Shown one piece after another: positions 22,922 to 31,587 of a stretch of DNA of 32,418 nucleotides. Numbering within the stretch: the first letter of the stretch is position 1; each line of letters opens with the position of its first letter. This stretch comes from Holophagaceae bacterium (GTDB lineage Bacteria > Acidobacteriota > Holophagae > Holophagales > Holophagaceae), in assembly GCA_009783055.1 (NCBI GenBank), contig WRHW01000024.1:1-32418 (forward strand). The letters run 5' to 3'. The translations under genes were made by a program, and so were the position numbers. Under the pieces are notes generated by a model, which was given only the letters and a program-made list of their open reading frames with translations, was not told where the DNA came from and ran no database searches.

Positions 22922-23776
22922 ATGCAACAGATTGATGCAAAAAAGCTAGTTGAAAATTTGGGGAACCTCCCTCCGATCCCCCACATTGCCACTCAGGTCT
23001 TAAGGTTGACTTCAGACATGGACTGTTCTTTGAGTGAACTTCAGCAAGCGATCGCGTCTGACCAGGCACTTGCTGCTCAGATGCTCAAGATCGCTAATTC
23101 TGCGATGTTCGGTTCAATGAGAGCCATTAGGACTTTGCCCCAGGCTATCATGACCCTGGGACTCAATTCTGTTAAAAGTGCAGTAATAGCATCCATATCA
23201 AAAGACTTTTATATGAAAAGCTCGATGGGGTTTTACAAGACGGTTATTTGGGAACATTCTCTTGTTTCTGCCCTGGCTGGAAGCTCGCTGGCAAAAGTCT
23301 TCCGATTTCCAGCGCATGATGAAGTGTTTCTGGGTAGTTTGTTGCATGACATCGGTAAATCTGTTCTGGATCTCAAGTTTCCTGGAAAGTATGAAAAAAT
23401 TGCCAATTCATGCTATTGCGGCGAAACGGTCGATGTACTAAAAGCTGAAGTCGATGCGTTTGGTTTTGATCACGCTATGGTTGGCGGTGCATTGCTGGAA
23501 TCCTGGAATCTTCCCACTACCGTTACTCAAAGTGTTCGGTGGCATCACAGTCCTGGCAATGCCGATGCAGAAAGTATTGTGTTGGCTGCATACGTTTCCT
23601 TGGGGAATATTTTCGCGCTTGAGATGGGGAAGGGCCTGAAAACGCCCACCAAATTTGATGATGCTAAAAATGAGGCATTAGAGCGGGCAGGCATTTCTAA
23701 AGAGGCTTATGCTTCTCAGACAGACGTGGTTTTTGAGTGTATTGAGCAGGACAAAGCTTTCGTTACGGGGTTTTAA
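22922..23776 (+). CDS. HDOD-domain protein (first of two)
   Basis: This 284-residue protein is almost entirely an HDOD domain, starting at LPPIPHIATQVLRL (16-29) with the characteristic SDQALAAQMLKIANSAMFG (46-64). HD-type metal residues appear retained: His112, LLHDIGK (140-146, His142 and Asp143), His184 and His208/209. Many HDOD proteins have lost these and act only as scaffolds, so activity is possible but unproven; phosphodiesterase function should not be assumed. HDOD proteins take part in signalling, motility and virulence regulation. It lies 34 bases after cheR and 5 bases before the second HDOD gene. GGGGA lies 10 bases upstream of ATG 22922. Confidence 0.9.
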   Translation: MQQIDAKKLVENLGNLPPIPHIATQVLRLTSDMDCSLSELQQAIASDQALAAQMLKIANSAMFGSMRAIRTLPQAIMTLGLNSVKSAVIASISKDFYMKSSMGFYKTVIWEHSLVSALAGSSLAKVFRFPAHDEVFLGSLLHDIGKSVLDLKFPGKYEKIANSCYCGETVDVLKAEVDAFGFDHAMVGGALLESWNLPTTVTQSVRWHHSPGNADAESIVLAAYVSLGNIFALEMGKGLKTPTKFDDAKNEALERAGISKEAYASQTDVVFECIEQDKAFVTGF

Positions 23777-23781
23777 TAAAA

Positions 23782-24639
23782 ATGATTACGCTTGATCTCA
23801 TCCGGCAGCGTGTGAATGGGCTACCAAGCCTTCCTGCCTCTGTGTTCGCCTTGGGCGAAATAGCGATGGATGAGCGTAGTACTTTGGATGATGTTTACAG
23901 GATTCTGGTAAAAGACCCGGCCTTGGCTTCCTGTATTTTGAGGCTGGCGAATTCTTCTCTTCTGGCAGCTGACAATTTCGCGTCTGACTTGCGAACAGCT
24001 ATTCAAAGGCTGGGCATGGATGCGATCGTAAATCTGAGCAGAGGGGTCGCTGTTATTCGCAACTATAAGGCTAGTGAATCGCTGGATGTGGTTCATCTTT
24101 GGCAACATTCGACCGCCGTCGGCTTGATTGCTAAGGCTGTTTGCGGGTATCTCAAGAGCTTTGCAGTTGCTGAAACTGCGTTTTTGGCTGGTTTGCTGCA
24201 TGACATAGGAAAGATTGTTTTGGACAGGTGTTTCCACGAGGAGTATGCTCCGGTTCTGAATGCTATTAAAACTGGCGAGGAAGAATTGGAAGCTGAAAGG
24301 AAGTATCTCAACACTACACACGTAGAAGTCGGAGCCCAGGTAGCCGTTCAGTGGAAATTCCATGACAGCATTACTGAGGTAATCCGAGACCATCACGATC
24401 CAAAACCTGGAGCTTTTTTACCAAACATAATCCATTACTGTGATTTGTTGGTTAGAACAAGGCTTCCCAATGGTTTATTAGATGAAAAACTGGTTTTGAA
24501 CTTGAGTGCTGACAATAACCTAAAGGGAATGATTTCCAGTATTTCAGGGAGCATTCCAGACTTAGAGTACCTTACATTCAGAATTGATGATGAAGTTGAA
24601 AACGCAATAGCTTTTGTACAGCAAGCTTTTCAGGACTAA
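23782..24639 (+). CDS. HDOD-domain protein (second of two)
   Basis: This 285-residue HDOD protein is parallel to its upstream neighbour but clearly diverged: LPSLPASVFALGEIAM (14-29), KDPALASCILRLANSSLL (44-61), GLLHDIGKIVLDR (137-149). Candidate metal residues are His109, His140, Asp141, His180 and His204/205, again retained. The two genes are probably an old tandem duplication. GGGG lies 11 bases before ATG 23782. Its TAA stop shares a base with a possible ATG of cheB (24639), so translation is likely coupled. The function is inferred only from family and position: a signalling scaffold or hydrolase acting with CheB/CheR. Confidence 0.9.
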   Translation: MITLDLIRQRVNGLPSLPASVFALGEIAMDERSTLDDVYRILVKDPALASCILRLANSSLLAADNFASDLRTAIQRLGMDAIVNLSRGVAVIRNYKASESLDVVHLWQHSTAVGLIAKAVCGYLKSFAVAETAFLAGLLHDIGKIVLDRCFHEEYAPVLNAIKTGEEELEAERKYLNTTHVEVGAQVAVQWKFHDSITEVIRDHHDPKPGAFLPNIIHYCDLLVRTRLPNGLLDEKLVLNLSADNNLKGMISSISGSIPDLEYLTFRIDDEVENAIAFVQQAFQD

Positions 24640-24644
24640 TGATT

Positions 24645-25769
24645 ATGGCTGAACCTATTCGAGTGATGATAGTTGACGATAGCTCATTCATGAGAAAGTC
24701 TTTGGAGCGAATGCTGATGTCTGAAGACATTCATGTAGTGGGTACTGCCAGGGATGGTTTAGATGCTTTGGAAAAAATTCCGATTTTAAAACCAGACATT
24801 TTGACCCTCGATATTGAAATGCCCAAAATGGATGGGCTTACGTGCCTTAAGAAGATAATGGCCGAGTTCCCCATGCCTGTATTGATGGTGTCAAGCCTGA
24901 CTCACGAAGGGGCAAAGGCTACTCTGGACGCGCTTGCATTAGGAGCCTTGGACTTTATTCCAAAAGAAAAAAAGCTAGATGGGACTGATGGTGATGCATT
25001 AAGTTTCCAAAACGATTTACTGGAAAAAGTAAAAAGATTGGCCCATAGTCCCAAATTCAAGACCCATCGACACCTTCAACCGTATGCTGGTCAAGCTCCA
25101 CCGCGAGTAGGCATCCCACATCCGATCAAAACACCATCAGCTCCTGTCATGGCTGTTTCTCCGAAATCAGGAGCCACTACGTTACCTGCCCAACCCAGGG
25201 CAGAAATTATTGTGCTCGGCTGCTCCACGGGGGGACCAAAAGCACTGCAGGATTTTTTGCCCTACTTGCCGAAAAACCTGCCTGTGCCGTTGCTCATCGT
25301 CCAGCATATGCCTTCCTCTTTCACCAGGCCCTTTGCCGAAAGACTGAATGGCATCTGTCAGCTTGAGGTTAAGGAAGCATCAAACGGAGATATCCCTCAA
25401 CCAGGGCATATCTACATAGCTCCCGGGGGTATTCACATGCATGTCCGTAGTCAATTGGGTCATTATGTGATCGAATTGAACCCGGAACCTTCCTCAACTT
25501 TACACCGGCCCAGTGTTGATGTGCTTTTCCAAAGTGCATTCGACGCATGTAATTCCCAAATATTGGCTATTATTCTTACAGGGATGGGTGCTGATGGAGC
25601 GCAGGGGATGAAGAAATTAAAGTCAAAAGGGGCTTACACCCTTGCTGAAGCAGAGTCGAGTTGTGTGGTTTACGGAATGCCAAAAGCGGCGGTTGAATTG
25701 GGGTGTGTTGATATTGTTGCCCCGATTCAGGAAATGGCGGGTATTCTCAAGCATCATTTCCAGTTATAG
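24645..25769 (+). CDS. cheB: CheB-type receptor methylesterase response regulator
   Basis: The receiver domain runs from RVMIVDDSSFMR (phospho-acceptor Asp in LTLDIEMPKMDG, residue 58 counted from ATG 24639) to DFIPKEKK. The esterase domain shows the Ser-His-Asp triad: Ser196 (LGCSTGG), His223 (IVQHMP) and Asp319 (GMGADG), same numbering. The linker (about 112-186) is long and proline-rich compared with E. coli CheB. I prefer ATG 24645 (374 residues; AGGA nine bases upstream), although ATG 24639 overlapping the previous stop is also possible. The protein removes methyl groups from, or deamidates, chemoreceptors, opposing CheR. The cheR and cheB genes bracket two HDOD genes. Confidence 0.94.
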   Translation: MAEPIRVMIVDDSSFMRKSLERMLMSEDIHVVGTARDGLDALEKIPILKPDILTLDIEMPKMDGLTCLKKIMAEFPMPVLMVSSLTHEGAKATLDALALGALDFIPKEKKLDGTDGDALSFQNDLLEKVKRLAHSPKFKTHRHLQPYAGQAPPRVGIPHPIKTPSAPVMAVSPKSGATTLPAQPRAEIIVLGCSTGGPKALQDFLPYLPKNLPVPLLIVQHMPSSFTRPFAERLNGICQLEVKEASNGDIPQPGHIYIAPGGIHMHVRSQLGHYVIELNPEPSSTLHRPSVDVLFQSAFDACNSQILAIILTGMGADGAQGMKKLKSKGAYTLAEAESSCVVYGMPKAAVELGCVDIVAPIQEMAGILKHHFQL

Positions 25770-25789
25770 CCTTTCTGTGGGGCAGGATT

Positions 25790-28609
25790 ATGGTTGGAGT
25801 CGCCCCAGTTTGGTCGAATACCGGTACTTCGCACATAGTGTCAGCCTCTCCTGCGAGTTTAGGCTACGATAGGGTTCTGCCATCGGTTGGACAGACCATT
25901 TCTGTTTTGTTAGTAAAAAATGGAACCGAAGGTGTGAAATTACAGCTCCCTTCCGGCCAAACTATTGCGGCACAGGGGAGCATTCCTTTCCCCGAGATGA
26001 CACAGCTTCAAGTTAAGGTATCCATTCAGGATGGTATTATCCGTCTCCAAATTCTTGAAGCCACGCCTCCCTCTCCAGCTTCAATTCTTGGACCCTTGAT
26101 ACGAGGTGAGGCAAATATATTGATCCAACAGCTACAGGCTTCAAAAATGCCAGAAACCTTGGCTCCGCTTGCGAGACTCTTTTCTTCGCTTGTGCTACCA
26201 AGCGAGTTGCAGATTCAGCAAGCTATAGATGCGCTTCCGGTTTCCACCCGGTATTTGTTGTCGAGGCTCATTGGTCTAAAGGACAATGCTCCAATCAACA
26301 TCGTGCAGAGCCTTATTGAACACTTTGAGCCTATAGCATCGTTATTTGAAGGTGAATTGTTAGATGCAGAAAAACAAGTTGCTAGTAATGTAGCATTACT
26401 AGGTAATGAACAAAAAGCAGTGCCATTAGCAGAAACATTGATAAAGGATTTGGCATATGCACTGGCCAAGTTGTTTGATTCCAGTTCACCATTGCTTGAA
26501 AAAAACCTTAATCAGATATCCAATTTGAAAGATATGTTCAGATCTGAATTTTTATCTATATTAGGACGGGCAATAAACGAGGCAAATAGAGAACCATTTG
26601 AAAAAAATATTTTAATGGATATTTTTGGAAAAATACAAATAGCCTTAAAACAACTACCGGAAGATTTACGAAATAATGTGTCAAAACTATTTGTTGGAAG
26701 TGTTGTTGAAGATACAAATGTAATAGCCAAAGCAATATTTGGAGAGTTTGGTGTTGACGGCAATAATCTAGCTAAAGGATTTGGAAAGGATTTTTTTCAA
26801 GAAGCAAACAATAAATTCGCTAGCACGAAATTGTTGCAAATACTTGAAAATATGCCAATTTCCATTAAAAAAGAAATTGCATTTGCCCTATCAGGTTCTC
26901 AAGGAGCTAAACCTGGAGATATAGCTGAGTTGTTGATCAATAAAATAAATGGCTCGAATATTGGTGTCGATTTTAGTCCAAAACTTGAGTTGACATCGCC
27001 TTCAATACGACAAATAATCACCATAATGCTAGAAGTGGCTCGACCAATAATTAACAGGCATTTCTCAGATTTGTCTAGCACTGCCGGGGATGGATCATTA
27101 GTAGTCAATGAAAGAATGGTCTCGCAAAAATTGACCCAGGTAATTGAAAATATGCCAATTTCTATCAGAAAAGACACAGCGGCTGTTGTTTTGGGCAACT
27201 CTGAGGCTGGGGCTAAAGATATTTCAGAAAATATTTACCATAGAGCTGTTGGCTCAGCTAGTTCAAATATCGAAAAGGGTGTTTTTCAGAATACTCAGCC
27301 CGAAATACGTCAAATAATAACGCTGTTGCATGAATTGGCAATGTCGTTTCAGCTAGAGGGCGATCGTCTCCTGGGAGTTACCGCAGAAGTCAATAATGGA
27401 GGCCAGATTACTGCTTCAGATTTTCAAAAAGTGGTGCAGGCAATTGAAAATTTACCAGCTTCCATCAGGAGAGCTATTGCTTTGGCCATTTTCAACTCTC
27501 CAGAAACAAAGCCAATTGATATAGCAACCTTTATTATTAATCAAGGTGCCAATGCCAATATTGATAAAAATCTGGTTTCCTTGCTGGAATCGACTCCACC
27601 CTTGGTGCGTCAATTGGTTACTGTTATTTCACAGTTGCCTATTGGATCAACTCCGCAGCAGATCGCGGAATCAGTGTTAAATGGTGAGCGAGGCATTTTT
27701 CTAGCAGCAAAGGGTATTCTTTCAGTGGATGCAGGTGTTGAGAAGTCAAACCTATCTGATCTAAGCGGATTGGGTTCTGTTTTGAATAATGATGATGCGA
27801 GCAGGAATAATTCAACCGAATCAACATCAGGGTTGAGTAATAGTAATATTAATGAAAAATTGTTGTCGATTACATTTGCTGACAGAATTAGCTATCTGCT
27901 TCGATTTGAGCATTTTAATTCTCAACAAACGTTCTCTATGGGAGAAAAAAACGATATTTCGTCATGGTTTCGTAGCATTGTGGATCAGCTCATACTAACA
28001 AAATCAACTAAAATGCAATATCAAGAAGTTGCAGATTCCTTTAAGCAAAACAGAGAATCTCTCAGAATTGATAGAAATACAAATTCAATTGTTGGGCAAG
28101 CTGCTAATAAAACGATTGAGCCTCCCCTTGATAAGCCGCAGACGTGGCAAGCGTGGCTTAAGGGCAGTATGAAGGCACTTGTGGACCAATCAATATCCCC
28201 CAAGGATGCACTTTTTCATACAATTGTAGCCAGAGAAGGCGTAAATTATTTTCAATTGCCCTTGCCGTGGTTGTCTAATCGTTCAATGGAAATGTGGATT
28301 GAAGAGGAAGAGGCTAACGAAGCTGAAAATAAAAATCCCAGCACTTTTCGTATGCTTTTGGCGGTGAATTTTTCTATTCTTGGCGAAACCAGGATTGGTA
28401 TGGAATCATCTGGCAAAAGGCTTGCGGTCAAAATTTGGACGGAGTCTCCACATCTTATTGAGAAAGAACTGCCAAATTTGCAAAGTGGAATCGCTGCTCT
28501 TGGATTCGATGTTCATGCCTCGATACAAACACTTGGTTCAGACAAAGAAGGCGTTATACCATCAATCAAATCAATAATTATGGGGTCTAGTCTGCATGCG
28601 ATGGGGTAA
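25790..28609 (+). CDS. large FliK-like protein with tandem 100-residue repeats
   Basis: This 939-residue protein has no signal peptide. The C-terminus (about 785-915) resembles the FliK C-terminal (Flg_hook) domain: YFQLPLPWL (820-828), LAVNFSILGETRIGMESSGK (857-876) and LPNLQSGIAALGFDV (894-908). The N-terminus (30-95) looks like a small beta domain (GTEGVKLQLPSGQTIAA). Between them lie three consecutive units beginning at residues 348, 448 and 548 (for example LTQVIENMPISIRK), each closed by a (S/P)xxRQIIT phrase at about 404, 504 and 604. Two weaker copies start near 142 and 282. The middle is AT-rich. If it is FliK it would control flagellar hook or rod length, but no flagellar genes are present in the window, so another ruler or scaffold role is possible. 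GGGG lies about 10 bases before ATG 25790. Confidence 0.8.
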   Translation: MVGVAPVWSNTGTSHIVSASPASLGYDRVLPSVGQTISVLLVKNGTEGVKLQLPSGQTIAAQGSIPFPEMTQLQVKVSIQDGIIRLQILEATPPSPASILGPLIRGEANILIQQLQASKMPETLAPLARLFSSLVLPSELQIQQAIDALPVSTRYLLSRLIGLKDNAPINIVQSLIEHFEPIASLFEGELLDAEKQVASNVALLGNEQKAVPLAETLIKDLAYALAKLFDSSSPLLEKNLNQISNLKDMFRSEFLSILGRAINEANREPFEKNILMDIFGKIQIALKQLPEDLRNNVSKLFVGSVVEDTNVIAKAIFGEFGVDGNNLAKGFGKDFFQEANNKFASTKLLQILENMPISIKKEIAFALSGSQGAKPGDIAELLINKINGSNIGVDFSPKLELTSPSIRQIITIMLEVARPIINRHFSDLSSTAGDGSLVVNERMVSQKLTQVIENMPISIRKDTAAVVLGNSEAGAKDISENIYHRAVGSASSNIEKGVFQNTQPEIRQIITLLHELAMSFQLEGDRLLGVTAEVNNGGQITASDFQKVVQAIENLPASIRRAIALAIFNSPETKPIDIATFIINQGANANIDKNLVSLLESTPPLVRQLVTVISQLPIGSTPQQIAESVLNGERGIFLAAKGILSVDAGVEKSNLSDLSGLGSVLNNDDASRNNSTESTSGLSNSNINEKLLSITFADRISYLLRFEHFNSQQTFSMGEKNDISSWFRSIVDQLILTKSTKMQYQEVADSFKQNRESLRIDRNTNSIVGQAANKTIEPPLDKPQTWQAWLKGSMKALVDQSISPKDALFHTIVAREGVNYFQLPLPWLSNRSMEMWIEEEEANEAENKNPSTFRMLLAVNFSILGETRIGMESSGKRLAVKIWTESPHLIEKELPNLQSGIAALGFDVHASIQTLGSDKEGVIPSIKSIIMGSSLHAMG
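26831..27730 (+). repeat. three in-frame 300-base tandem repeats inside the FliK-like gene
   Basis: Units start at 26831, 27131 and 27431, exactly 300 bases apart. Each opens with a sequence coding (L/V)xQxxENxPxSI(R/K)(K/R), followed by a stretch with the pattern KPxDIAxxI, and contains an RQ(I/L)(I/V)T phrase about 57 residues in. The first 20 or so bases after each ENMP codon are partly identical at the DNA level between units one and two. The third unit's tail diverges after about residue 620. Confidence 0.8.
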
Positions 28610-28684
28610 ACATGATGTATTGTTAAAGTTTTTGTCGTCTGGAACACATTTGGTGTAGGAAACCACTGAAAACATTTATGCGTT

Positions 28685-29500
28685 TCAATACGCTATTTCC
28701 CTGATAAACTCCCGTGCTACACGTTCAAATGACGCACTAATCGTTTCCGAAATATCCAGTACATCCTTGTGGTCGATAGTCTTATTCAATATGCCGGCAC
28801 CCATGTTGGTGACACATGAAATCCCGGCAACGAGCATCCCTTCGTGTTTGGCAACTATTGCTTCTGGAACCGTACTCATCCCCACAACATCACCTCCAAG
28901 TGTGCGAAAGGCTTTGATTTCTGCAGGTGTTTCAAAACTTGGCCCAGTAACTCCCACATACACACCTTCACCCAGCATCAAATTACATTTTGAGCCTGCT
29001 GCAATCAATTGTTGCCTCAAGTCGCGGTCATAGAGTGAAGTCATATCTGGAAATCTTGGGCCAGGCTTAACATTTGGGCCAATGAGTGGATTGGTGCCTT
29101 GAAGGTTAATATGATCTCTGATTACCATCAGCGATCCAACTTGTTTGTCAGAGCTTAGTGCGCCTGCAGCGTTAGTGAGCAAAACAGTCTTTACTCCAAG
29201 GCGGCCATATAACCTCATTGGAGCAACAACGAGGGACATCGGATGGCCCTCGTAATAATGAAACCGTCCGGCTTGTATTACCACTTTCTTTTTTTCAAAT
29301 TCACAAAAAAACATTTTCCCTGAATGTCCAATTACTGATTGTTCAGGGAATCCACGAAGCTGCTGAAAGCTAATCTCGGTACCGCTCTTTGCCTCCTGAC
29401 ATTGGGCAAGCGACCCCAAGCCAGAACCTAACACTATCGCCAATTCTGGAATAAATGGGATGTGTTGCTGAAGGAACTCTAACGCAGGCTTGATGTCCAT
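28685..29500 (-). CDS. punA: purine nucleoside phosphorylase (trimeric class II)
   Basis: This 271-residue cytoplasmic enzyme cleaves inosine or guanosine with phosphate to base and ribose-1-phosphate. It has the phosphate loop GSGLG (25-29), GRFHYYEGH (78-86), LTNAAG (108-113), GPSFETPAE (186-194, Glu190), GMSTVPE (207-213) and SCVTNMGAG (228-236; Asn232 is the usual 6-oxopurine determinant). Length and motifs fit the low-molecular-mass trimeric class rather than hexameric DeoD. A methylthioadenosine phosphorylase reading is less likely because Asn232 is present. GGGGTGG precedes ATG 29500. It is convergent with the FliK-like gene and lies 40 bases downstream of the large lipoprotein gene, possibly in one transcript. 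The symbol is by family only. Confidence 0.93.
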   Translation of the reverse strand: MDIKPALEFLQQHIPFIPELAIVLGSGLGSLAQCQEAKSGTEISFQQLRGFPEQSVIGHSGKMFFCEFEKKKVVIQAGRFHYYEGHPMSLVVAPMRLYGRLGVKTVLLTNAAGALSSDKQVGSLMVIRDHINLQGTNPLIGPNVKPGPRFPDMTSLYDRDLRQQLIAAGSKCNLMLGEGVYVGVTGPSFETPAEIKAFRTLGGDVVGMSTVPEAIVAKHEGMLVAGISCVTNMGAGILNKTIDHKDVLDISETISASFERVAREFIREIAY

Positions 29501-29540
29501 CGTCCACCCCTTATGCCAACAACTTGTCTCAGAGGCTGCA

Positions 29541-31454
29541 TTAATAGGCAGGGTCCAGGCGTACGTTTATTATTGTGTCACCTGCGATTTTGACCTTGGA
29601 GCTTTTAAGACTGAAATCCAAAAGATAGGCAATTGCATAATCAGAGTCGCCGATTAAAACTATTCTTTTTGGATCGGGAGAAGACGAGTCGAAAAGATAG
29701 GAAGAAAGCACATTTCCGTCGATCCTGACCTCGATGGATGCTCCAGTTGGAAGAGGGGGATCTGGAATAACTGATAATCGGTAAGCCACGTCTTTGCTGA
29801 GACGTATTTTTGCAGAAAAATTTTCTTTGTAAGTTAAGTTTGAAAAATTCCCCTCGGCATCTGCGACAGAGTCAGACATGCTGAGGGTAAAGCTGGGCAA
29901 GGCATCAGTGGCTGAATTGGGGTCTAGGCCCCAGTCCGTAATGAAGTTGCTGAGAGGGCCTTCGATAGGCCTTGGCCATATTTCGCCAAAAAACGGAGTT
30001 GCCATCTGGGTTATGACATTATCTGTAAATATTTCGGTCAAATCAACCGAGTCCAAAGAACCTGATATCTCGGACAAACGCTTTAATTGGGTGAATAGAC
30101 TTGGCAGGTCAGTAATTTCCGAATACTCAGATTCTTCGTCGTAATAAATTTCGGATTGTAATGAATAAAAATGGGGAATTGAATTCGGTTCAATCTTTTC
30201 CCAGGTATCCGGTTCACCAGGTGCAGTTATGCTATTCGCTTTCAGCGCCACCTCCCAAGTAAAAGCTGTGATTGCAGGACTGGAATATATATCTTGGGGC
30301 AGCTCAGTAATTTTGCGAATATCCTTGACCGCAGTCCCAGACCCTGAAGTAAGGAACGGAGTTTTTAAGACAATTGCAGCAATGGCATCTGGAAGCCCCT
30401 CTGCCATCGCCATTGTAGGTTGAAGGCTGGAGATGATTGACTGATTTCTGCCATCGCTGATATCAGAATATTTTTTGGGAGGAAACTGAAAACGTCCTGG
30501 AATTTGCGTGCCTCTCATCGAGTTTCTTGCCATCATCGAAAGCAGGGTACCTTGATCCCAGGCATCGTCGTTTTCTGCGCCTGGGCCGCCTCTTACGCTG
30601 CCAAAAAAGTGCAAAACACCCCCACCTGTAGAACTAGACGGTTCGTAAGCCAGTGGGAATCTTGCCCTATCATATTCAACATAGGTGCCAAAAGGTTCTG
30701 TGATATTTTGCCGATAGTGAAGGTCGAGCGTTGCACCTGGTGTTGGATTGCCAATTAGCGTTGATGCAGTGTAGAGTGTGTCAATGATTGCCGCAACTTT
30801 ACTACCAGTTCCATAAAATTCAAGCTGTGCCGACTGAGCATGTTGTTCGGATGGGTGGGTGATCCACCAGCCGTCATCCAGGCCGATTTCAATATCCAGT
30901 TCAACTTTGCCTTCCACGGTGGCTGCAGGCATTGGATTGTCAAACGGTGCAGAACCATCAATCCCTTTCCGCATCGAGTAAATGACCCTGTCAGCTTGGG
31001 GGATTTGGCTGTTGATGCCATCCGGGTCTGCGATAATGCGGACTAAATAGCCGTAGTTGTTAAACACGCTTTGAACTTCGACATAAGCTGGAATCGTGTC
31101 ATCATCGGGTAAAGAGGCGGTGTATTCGCCTTCAGAATTTGTGTAATCCCAATCATAAACGTACCAAACCTCGACTTTTGAGTCATCAGGCATGGTCTCT
31201 TCCTTAGAGCAGACCACACGGACATAAGCACCACGCAGCGGCAGTATTTCGGCGTTGTCCTGTGAATCCAGGCCGAGTGGATATCCATTGTTGTCTACTT
31301 TTATCGGCAACCGTGTATAGGTTATTGTTCCGGTTACTGTTCTGGCAGCAGAATCATCTGTCTGATTTCTGCCGCCACCGCAGCCCAGAACAAAAAAGCC
31401 TACAAAGACAGTAATAAGAATATTAAGGGTTTTTCTGAATTCTGTGAAAACCAT
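29541..31454 (-). CDS. large lipoprotein of unknown function with a beta-sandwich N-terminal domain
   Basis: This 637-residue protein starts at ATG 31454 with GAGG just upstream; a TTG at 31469 is possible. The signal peptide ends in a good lipobox, FVLGC (Cys25), so it is probably membrane-anchored. Residues about 38-135 look like a carboxypeptidase-regulatory/Ig-like beta sandwich (VTGTITYTRLP, then NSEGEYTASLP). The centre is rich in Pro, Ser, Asp and Glu with no recognised motif. The last 110 residues form another strand-rich domain with ENFSAKIRLSKDVAYRLSV, reminiscent of pre-peptidase-type C-terminal domains. No catalytic site is seen. Its partner and role are unknown. Confidence 0.75.
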   Translation of the reverse strand: MVFTEFRKTLNILITVFVGFFVLGCGGGRNQTDDSAARTVTGTITYTRLPIKVDNNGYPLGLDSQDNAEILPLRGAYVRVVCSKEETMPDDSKVEVWYVYDWDYTNSEGEYTASLPDDDTIPAYVEVQSVFNNYGYLVRIIADPDGINSQIPQADRVIYSMRKGIDGSAPFDNPMPAATVEGKVELDIEIGLDDGWWITHPSEQHAQSAQLEFYGTGSKVAAIIDTLYTASTLIGNPTPGATLDLHYRQNITEPFGTYVEYDRARFPLAYEPSSSTGGGVLHFFGSVRGGPGAENDDAWDQGTLLSMMARNSMRGTQIPGRFQFPPKKYSDISDGRNQSIISSLQPTMAMAEGLPDAIAAIVLKTPFLTSGSGTAVKDIRKITELPQDIYSSPAITAFTWEVALKANSITAPGEPDTWEKIEPNSIPHFYSLQSEIYYDEESEYSEITDLPSLFTQLKRLSEISGSLDSVDLTEIFTDNVITQMATPFFGEIWPRPIEGPLSNFITDWGLDPNSATDALPSFTLSMSDSVADAEGNFSNLTYKENFSAKIRLSKDVAYRLSVIPDPPLPTGASIEVRIDGNVLSSYLFDSSSPDPKRIVLIGDSDYAIAYLLDFSLKSSKVKIAGDTIINVRLDPAY

Positions 31455-31485
31455 CCCTACCTCATACAATTAGGACACAAAGCCT

Positions 31486-31513
31486 ATCATACACGACTTG
31501 AGAGCCATCCAAA
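31486..31513 (-). promoter_or_regulatory. candidate promoter for the lipoprotein gene
   Basis: On the minus strand, TTTGGA (31508-31513) and an extended -10 TGTATGAT (hexamer at 31486-31491) are 16 bases apart. The match is moderate. The distance to ATG 31454 leaves a leader of about 25 bases. Confidence 0.35.
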
Positions 31514-31587
31514 ACCGAAAGCTATACGATTATTAGAGTGCGATGATTAGGGCATAAGTTCAAGTGTAACGATAATTCCAACCATTC

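Noticed and set aside
26831-27730. A CRISPR-like or non-coding tandem array
   Set aside because: The 300-base repeats are diverged, in frame and inside one long coding sequence, so they are protein repeats.
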